This document shows, piece by piece, positions 40,998 through 47,406 of a stretch of 47,406 bases of DNA. The translations under genes were made by a program, and so were the position numbers. This DNA comes from Pluralibacter sp. (GTDB lineage Bacteria; Pseudomonadota; Gammaproteobacteria; Enterobacterales; Enterobacteriaceae). The DNA lies in contig NZ_JAFAGS010000145.1 in the NCBI RefSeq assembly GCF_019237635.1, positions 1 through 47,406 of the forward strand. The letters run 5' to 3'. Position 1 is the first letter of the stretch. Every line of letters begins with the position of its first letter. Under the pieces are notes generated by a model. The model was given only the letters and a program-made list of their open reading frames with translations. It was not told the origin of the DNA and searched no databases.

Positions 40998-41840
40998 ATG
41001 AAATCACTGTTTAAAGTAACGCTTCTGGCAACTACGATGGCCGTTGCGCTGAATGCACCGCTGACTTTTGCCGCCGATGCGGCCGCAGCAAAAGCGGCGC
41101 CGGCTGCCGACAGCAAAGCAGCATTCAAAAATGACGACCAGAAATCAGCCTACGCACTGGGCGCTTCGCTGGGTCGTTACATGGAAAACTCCATGAAAGA
41201 GCAGGAAAAACTGGGCATCAAACTGGATAAAGCGCAGCTGATCGCCGGTGTTCAGGATGCTTTTGCTGATAAGAGCAAACTCTCTGACCAGGAGATCGAG
41301 CAGACTCTGCAGGCCTTTGAGACTCGCGTGAAGACTGCGGCTCAGGAGAAAATGGAAAAAGACGCTGCGGATAACGAAGCGAAAGGCAAAGTCTTCCGTG
41401 ACGCCTTCGCCAAAGAGAAGGGTGTGAAAACCTCTTCCACCGGTCTGCTGTACAAAGTAGAGAAAGAAGGGACTGGCGATGCGCCGAAAGACAGCGACAC
41501 TGTCGTCGTCAACTACAAAGGGACACTTACCGACGGTAAAGAGTTCGATAACTCCTATACCCGCGGCGAACCGCTCTCTTTCCGTCTTGATGGCGTTATC
41601 CCGGGCTGGACTGAAGGCCTGAAGAACGTTAAGAAAGGCGGCAAAATCAAGATGGTCATCCCACCGGATCTGGCCTACGGCAAAACGGGTGTTCCGGGTA
41701 TCCCGGCTAACTCCACGCTGGTTTTCGATGTAGAGCTGCTGGATATCAAACCGGCGCCGAAAGCTGACGCGAAACCAGATGCTGCCGCAGATGCTAAAGA
41801 TGCCACTGACGCGAAAGCGGCTGATAGCAGCAAAAAATAA
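40998..41840 (+). CDS. fkpA: FkpA, periplasmic FKBP-type peptidyl-prolyl isomerase/chaperone
   Basis: FkpA folds envelope proteins in the periplasm. A signal peptide of about 25 residues precedes mature ADAAAAKAAPAAD. The N-terminal dimerisation helices (ALGASLGRYMENSMKEQEK) come next, then the FKBP domain (VVNYKGTLTDGKEFDNSYTRGEP, VIPGWTEGLKNVKKGGK, LAYGKTGVPGIP). The C-terminal tail is Ala/Asp/Lys-rich, and total length is 280 residues against 270 in E. coli. A sigma-E-like promoter lies upstream and a strong terminator downstream. Confidence 0.96.
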   Translation: MKSLFKVTLLATTMAVALNAPLTFAADAAAAKAAPAADSKAAFKNDDQKSAYALGASLGRYMENSMKEQEKLGIKLDKAQLIAGVQDAFADKSKLSDQEIEQTLQAFETRVKTAAQEKMEKDAADNEAKGKVFRDAFAKEKGVKTSSTGLLYKVEKEGTGDAPKDSDTVVVNYKGTLTDGKEFDNSYTRGEPLSFRLDGVIPGWTEGLKNVKKGGKIKMVIPPDLAYGKTGVPGIPANSTLVFDVELLDIKPAPKADAKPDAAADAKDATDAKAADSSKK

Positions 41841-41847
41841 GGCTAAG

Positions 41848-41881
41848 AAAGCCGCCGCCGGAAATGGCGGCGGCTTTTTTT
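41848..41881 (+). terminator. Rho-independent terminator after fkpA
   Basis: AAAGCCGCCGCC (41848-41859) pairs with GGCGGCGGCTTT (41866-41877), with a 6-nt loop and a T-run to 41881. It ends the fkpA transcript before yheO. Confidence 0.95.
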
Positions 41882-41953
41882 ATTTGGGGCGATATAATTA
41901 ACACTGGAAAGCGCATTACGCGCTGTATTACTTTAGATGCCTCAATAATTAAT

Positions 41954-41984
41954 GAGCCTGCCCTGACAACCTAATGACAGGCTC
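41954..41984 (+). other. Stem-loop in the yheO leader
   Basis: GAGCCTG (41954-41960) and CAGGCTC (41978-41984) form a perfect 7-bp stem with a 17-nt loop, ending just 6 nt before the AGGAG site (41991-41995) used by yheO. It could influence translation initiation. No T-run follows. Confidence 0.45.
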
Positions 41985-42006
41985 CTGAAAAGGAGTGCTT
42001 TTTTTC

Positions 42007-42729
42007 ATGTCCAGGTCGCTTTTAACCAACGAAACCAGCGAACTTGATTTGCTGGATCAACGTCCTTTCGACCAAACCGATTTCGATATTCTTAAATCGT
42101 ATGAAGCGGTGGTGGACGGGTTAGCGATGCTCATTGGCTCTCATTGCGAAATCGTGCTGCATTCCTTGCAGGATCTTAAATGTTCCGCCATTCGTATCGC
42201 TAACGGTGAGCATACCGGCCGTAAAATTGGGTCGCCGATTACCGATCTCGCGCTGCGCATGCTGCACGATATGACTGGTGCGGATAGCAGCGTTTCCAAA
42301 TGCTATTTCACTCGCGCCAAAAGCGGCGTATTGATGAAGTCGGTGACGATTGCGATTCGTAATCGCGATCACCGGGTTATCGGCCTGCTGTGCATCAACA
42401 TGAACCTCGATGTTCCGTTCTCGCAAATCATGAGCACCTTTATTCCGCCGGAAACCCCGGAAGTGAACTCCCAGGTCAACTTCGCCTCGTCCGTTGAAGA
42501 CCTGGTAACCCAAACGCTGGAGTTCACCATCGAAGAGGTCAATGCCGATCGAAACGTTTCCAATAACGCTAAAAACCGTCAGATCGTCCTGAACCTTTAT
42601 GAGAAAGGGATCTTTGATATTAAAGACGCGATTAACCAGGTCGCCGACCGTCTGAATATCTCGAAGCACACGGTTTATCTCTATATTCGCCAGTTCAAGA
42701 GCGGTGATTTCCAGGGGCAGGACAAGTAA
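42007..42729 (+). CDS. yheO: YheO, PAS-like/helix-turn-helix putative regulator
   Basis: YheO belongs to the DUF/PAS-like plus C-terminal helix-turn-helix family. An N-terminal PAS-like sensor holds [19 protein letters not shown] and [12 protein letters not shown]. The C-terminal region [28 protein letters not shown] looks like a DNA-binding helix-turn-helix. I chose ATG 42007 (240 residues, as in E. coli), although AGGAG is 11 nt upstream. It overlaps tusD by 1 nt, so it is probably co-expressed with the tRNA sulfur relay genes. The targets are unknown. Confidence 0.93.
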   Translation: MSRSLLTNETSELDLLDQRPFDQTDFDILKSYEAVVDGLAMLIGSHCEIVLHSLQDLKCSAIRIANGEHTGRKIGSPITDLALRMLHDMTGADSSVSKCYFTRAKSGVLMKSVTIAIRNRDHRVIGLLCINMNLDVPFSQIMSTFIPPETPEVNSQVNFASSVEDLVTQTLEFTIEEVNADRNVSNNAKNRQIVLNLYEKGIFDIKDAINQVADRLNISKHTVYLYIRQFKSGDFQGQDK

Positions 42730-43115
42730 TGCGCTTTGCCCTGATGGTGACGGGCCCGGCCTACGGTACACAGCAGGCCAGCAGCGCCTGGCAGTTTGCC
42801 CGCGCGCTACTGGCGGAAGGTCATGAGCTCATCAGCGTCTTCTTCTACCGAGAAGGGGTGTATAACGCCAACCAGCTTACGTCGCCTGCCAGCGATGAGT
42901 TTGACCTCGTGCGCGCCTGGCAGTCCCTGCACCAGGAGCACGGGGTGGCGTTGCATATCTGCGTGGCGGCGGCGCTTCGGCGCGGGGTTGTGGATGAAAC
43001 CGAGGCCGGACAACTGGGGCTGGCGACGTTCAACCTGCAGCCGGGATTTACGCTTAGCGGTCTCGGGGCGTTGGCCGAGGCGTCATTAACCTGCGATCGC
43101 ATGGTGCAATTCTGA
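42729..43115 (+). CDS. tusD: TusD, sulfur-transfer subunit
   Basis: TusD is the sulfur-accepting subunit of the TusBCD complex, which relays persulfide sulfur from TusA to TusE for 2-thiouridine at the tRNA wobble position. The 128-residue DsrE-like protein has the active cysteine Cys78 in [13 protein letters not shown]. It overlaps yheO and tusC by 1 nt each, so the operon is tightly coupled. Confidence 0.96.
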   Translation: MRFALMVTGPAYGTQQASSAWQFARALLAEGHELISVFFYREGVYNANQLTSPASDEFDLVRAWQSLHQEHGVALHICVAAALRRGVVDETEAGQLGLATFNLQPGFTLSGLGALAEASLTCDRMVQF

Positions 43116-43474
43116 TGAAACGTGTCGCCATTGTTTTTATGAGCGCGCCGCATGGTTCGAGCGCGGGCAGGGAAGGGCTGGATGCGCTGCTGGCGACGTC
43201 CGCGTTAACGGAAGATATCGGCGTCTTTTTTGTCGGTGACGGCGTGTTTCAATTGCTCAAAGATCAGCAACCTGCCGGGATCCTCGCCCGTGACTATATC
43301 GCCACCTTTAAGCTGCTGCCCCTTTACGATATTGAAAACTGCTGGCTGTGCGCCACCTCCTGGCGGGAGCGCGGATTGCCCGATGACCTGCCGCGTGTGG
43401 TTGACGTGCAGATGCTGGAGCCGGATGCTCTGCGCCAGCGTCTTGATGACTATGATGTGATTTTGCGATTCTGA
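43115..43474 (+). CDS. tusC: TusC, DsrF-like subunit of the TusBCD complex
   Basis: TusC is a structural DsrF-like subunit in the TusBCD heterohexamer used for tRNA 2-thiolation. Length is 119 residues, with the N-terminal [27 protein letters not shown] and [12 protein letters not shown] typical of the family. It follows tusD with a 1-nt overlap and precedes tusB by 7 nt. Confidence 0.95.
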   Translation: MKRVAIVFMSAPHGSSAGREGLDALLATSALTEDIGVFFVGDGVFQLLKDQQPAGILARDYIATFKLLPLYDIENCWLCATSWRERGLPDDLPRVVDVQMLEPDALRQRLDDYDVILRF

Positions 43475-43481
43475 GGCCGAC

Positions 43482-43769
43482 ATGCTGCATACGCTCAGCG
43501 ATTCCCCCTGGCAAAATGATCTTGTTGCGAAACTCCGCCTCGTTAAAGAGGGCGACGCGCTGCTGCTGCTGTCAGATGGTGTCGCCGCCGCCGTGGAGGG
43601 GAACCGCTTCCTTGATATTCTTCTCGCTGCCCCCATAACCTTATATGCCTTGCTGGAAGACGTTGAAGCCCGTGGGCTTTCCGGTCAAATTTCGAGCAGC
43701 GTCGTCAGGGTTGGCTATACTGATTTCGTCAGACTTGCGGTTCAGCATCCGGCGCATCTGGCCTGGTAA
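43482..43769 (+). CDS. tusB: TusB, DsrH-like subunit of the TusBCD complex
   Basis: TusB is the small DsrH-like subunit of TusBCD. Length is 95 residues, with [30 protein letters not shown] and the C-terminal [15 protein letters not shown]. It is the last gene before the str promoter. No terminator is visible before rpsL, so read-through into the ribosomal operon is possible. Confidence 0.95.
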   Translation: MLHTLSDSPWQNDLVAKLRLVKEGDALLLLSDGVAAAVEGNRFLDILLAAPITLYALLEDVEARGLSGQISSSVVRVGYTDFVRLAVQHPAHLAW

Positions 43770-43791
43770 TGGCAGGATCGTTGTATATTTC

Positions 43792-43820
43792 TTGACACCC
43801 TTTCGGCATGGCCCTAAAAT
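43792..43820 (+). promoter_or_regulatory. Sigma-70 promoter of the str operon
   Basis: TTGACA (43792-43797, perfect -35) and TAAAAT (43815-43820) are separated by exactly 17 nt. They stand 74 nt before the rpsL ATG and match the remembered E. coli str promoter. Confidence 0.9.
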
Positions 43821-43842
43821 TTCGCGTCCTCATATTATATGA

Positions 43843-44834
<992 letters not shown>

Positions 44835-44918
44835 TCCCTTCGGAGTCATAGTCACCAGGCGGGCGCTTCAGAGAAGTCGCCCGCTCTGGGTAACTTAACT
44901 GAACGCCTAAAGAAATAA

Positions 44919-47045
<2,127 letters not shown>

Positions 47046-47058
47046 GCCGCAGGGTTAA

Positions 47059-47406
<348 letters not shown>

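Noticed and set aside
41995..42006. GTG at 41995 as the yheO start
   Set aside because: It directly abuts AGGAG, leaving no proper spacing, and the known N-terminus begins at ATG 42007.

Overview
The window is a chromosomal segment from a gamma-proteobacterium of the Enterobacteriaceae. Gene order and protein sequences follow the Escherichia coli mrcA-to-tufA region almost gene for gene, and CRP differs from E. coli CRP, as I remember it, by about one residue. Coding DNA is GC-rich, and there is a GCCCGGT...ACCGGGC intergenic hairpin of the kind common in Klebsiella and Enterobacter. I therefore favour a Klebsiella/Enterobacter-like genus over Escherichia, but cannot name a species. No rRNA, tRNA, insertion sequence, prophage or CRISPR array is visible. 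All comparisons with E. coli are from memory, not from a search.

Layout. 1-5725: mrcA (PBP1A, cut by the left edge) diverges from hofMNOPQ, a DNA-uptake/type IV pilus-like assembly set. 6006-12432: aroK-aroB-damX-dam-rpe-gph-trpS, a superoperon for the shikimate pathway, cell division, DNA adenine methylation, the pentose phosphate pathway and tryptophanyl-tRNA charging. It ends in a strong terminator. 12617-20031: the eight-gene yhfZYXW-php-yhfUTS operon, a compact and poorly understood catabolic-looking cluster, preceded by a good CRP site. 20028-24324, opposite strand: nirB-nirD-cysG, NADH-nitrite reductase and its sirohaem synthase; the nirC transporter gene found here in E. coli is absent. 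24695-29497: tsgA, ppiA, the yhfG-fic antitoxin/toxin pair, pabA and argD. 29484-37137: yhfK, crp, yhfA, prkB, yheU, yheT, yheS. 37262-40780: kefG-kefB, yheV, slyD, slyX. 40998-47406: fkpA, yheO-tusDCB and the str operon rpsL-rpsG-fusA-tufA, with tufA cut by the right edge.

How the genes work together. Most of the window is housekeeping. The nir genes form one anaerobic nitrite-reduction unit with textbook FNR and NarL/NarP sites. yheO-tusDCB supply sulfur for tRNA 2-thiouridine, next to the translation genes of the str operon. crp in this window may control the yhf operon and ppiA, whose upstream regions carry CRP-like sites.

The best candidate for undescribed biology is the yhf operon. It combines two PLP enzymes, a phosphopentomutase-like enzyme, a phosphotriesterase-family hydrolase, a DUF2620 protein, a membrane transporter, a winged-helix regulator and a stand-alone PRD protein. 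I found a related AAATATTCA/TGAATATTT element both before yhfZ and before yhfX. Other points are the lost nirC, interleaved inverted repeats in the aroK leader, a long-range hairpin that includes the dam start codon, and a possible 40-residue ORF between nirB and tsgA.
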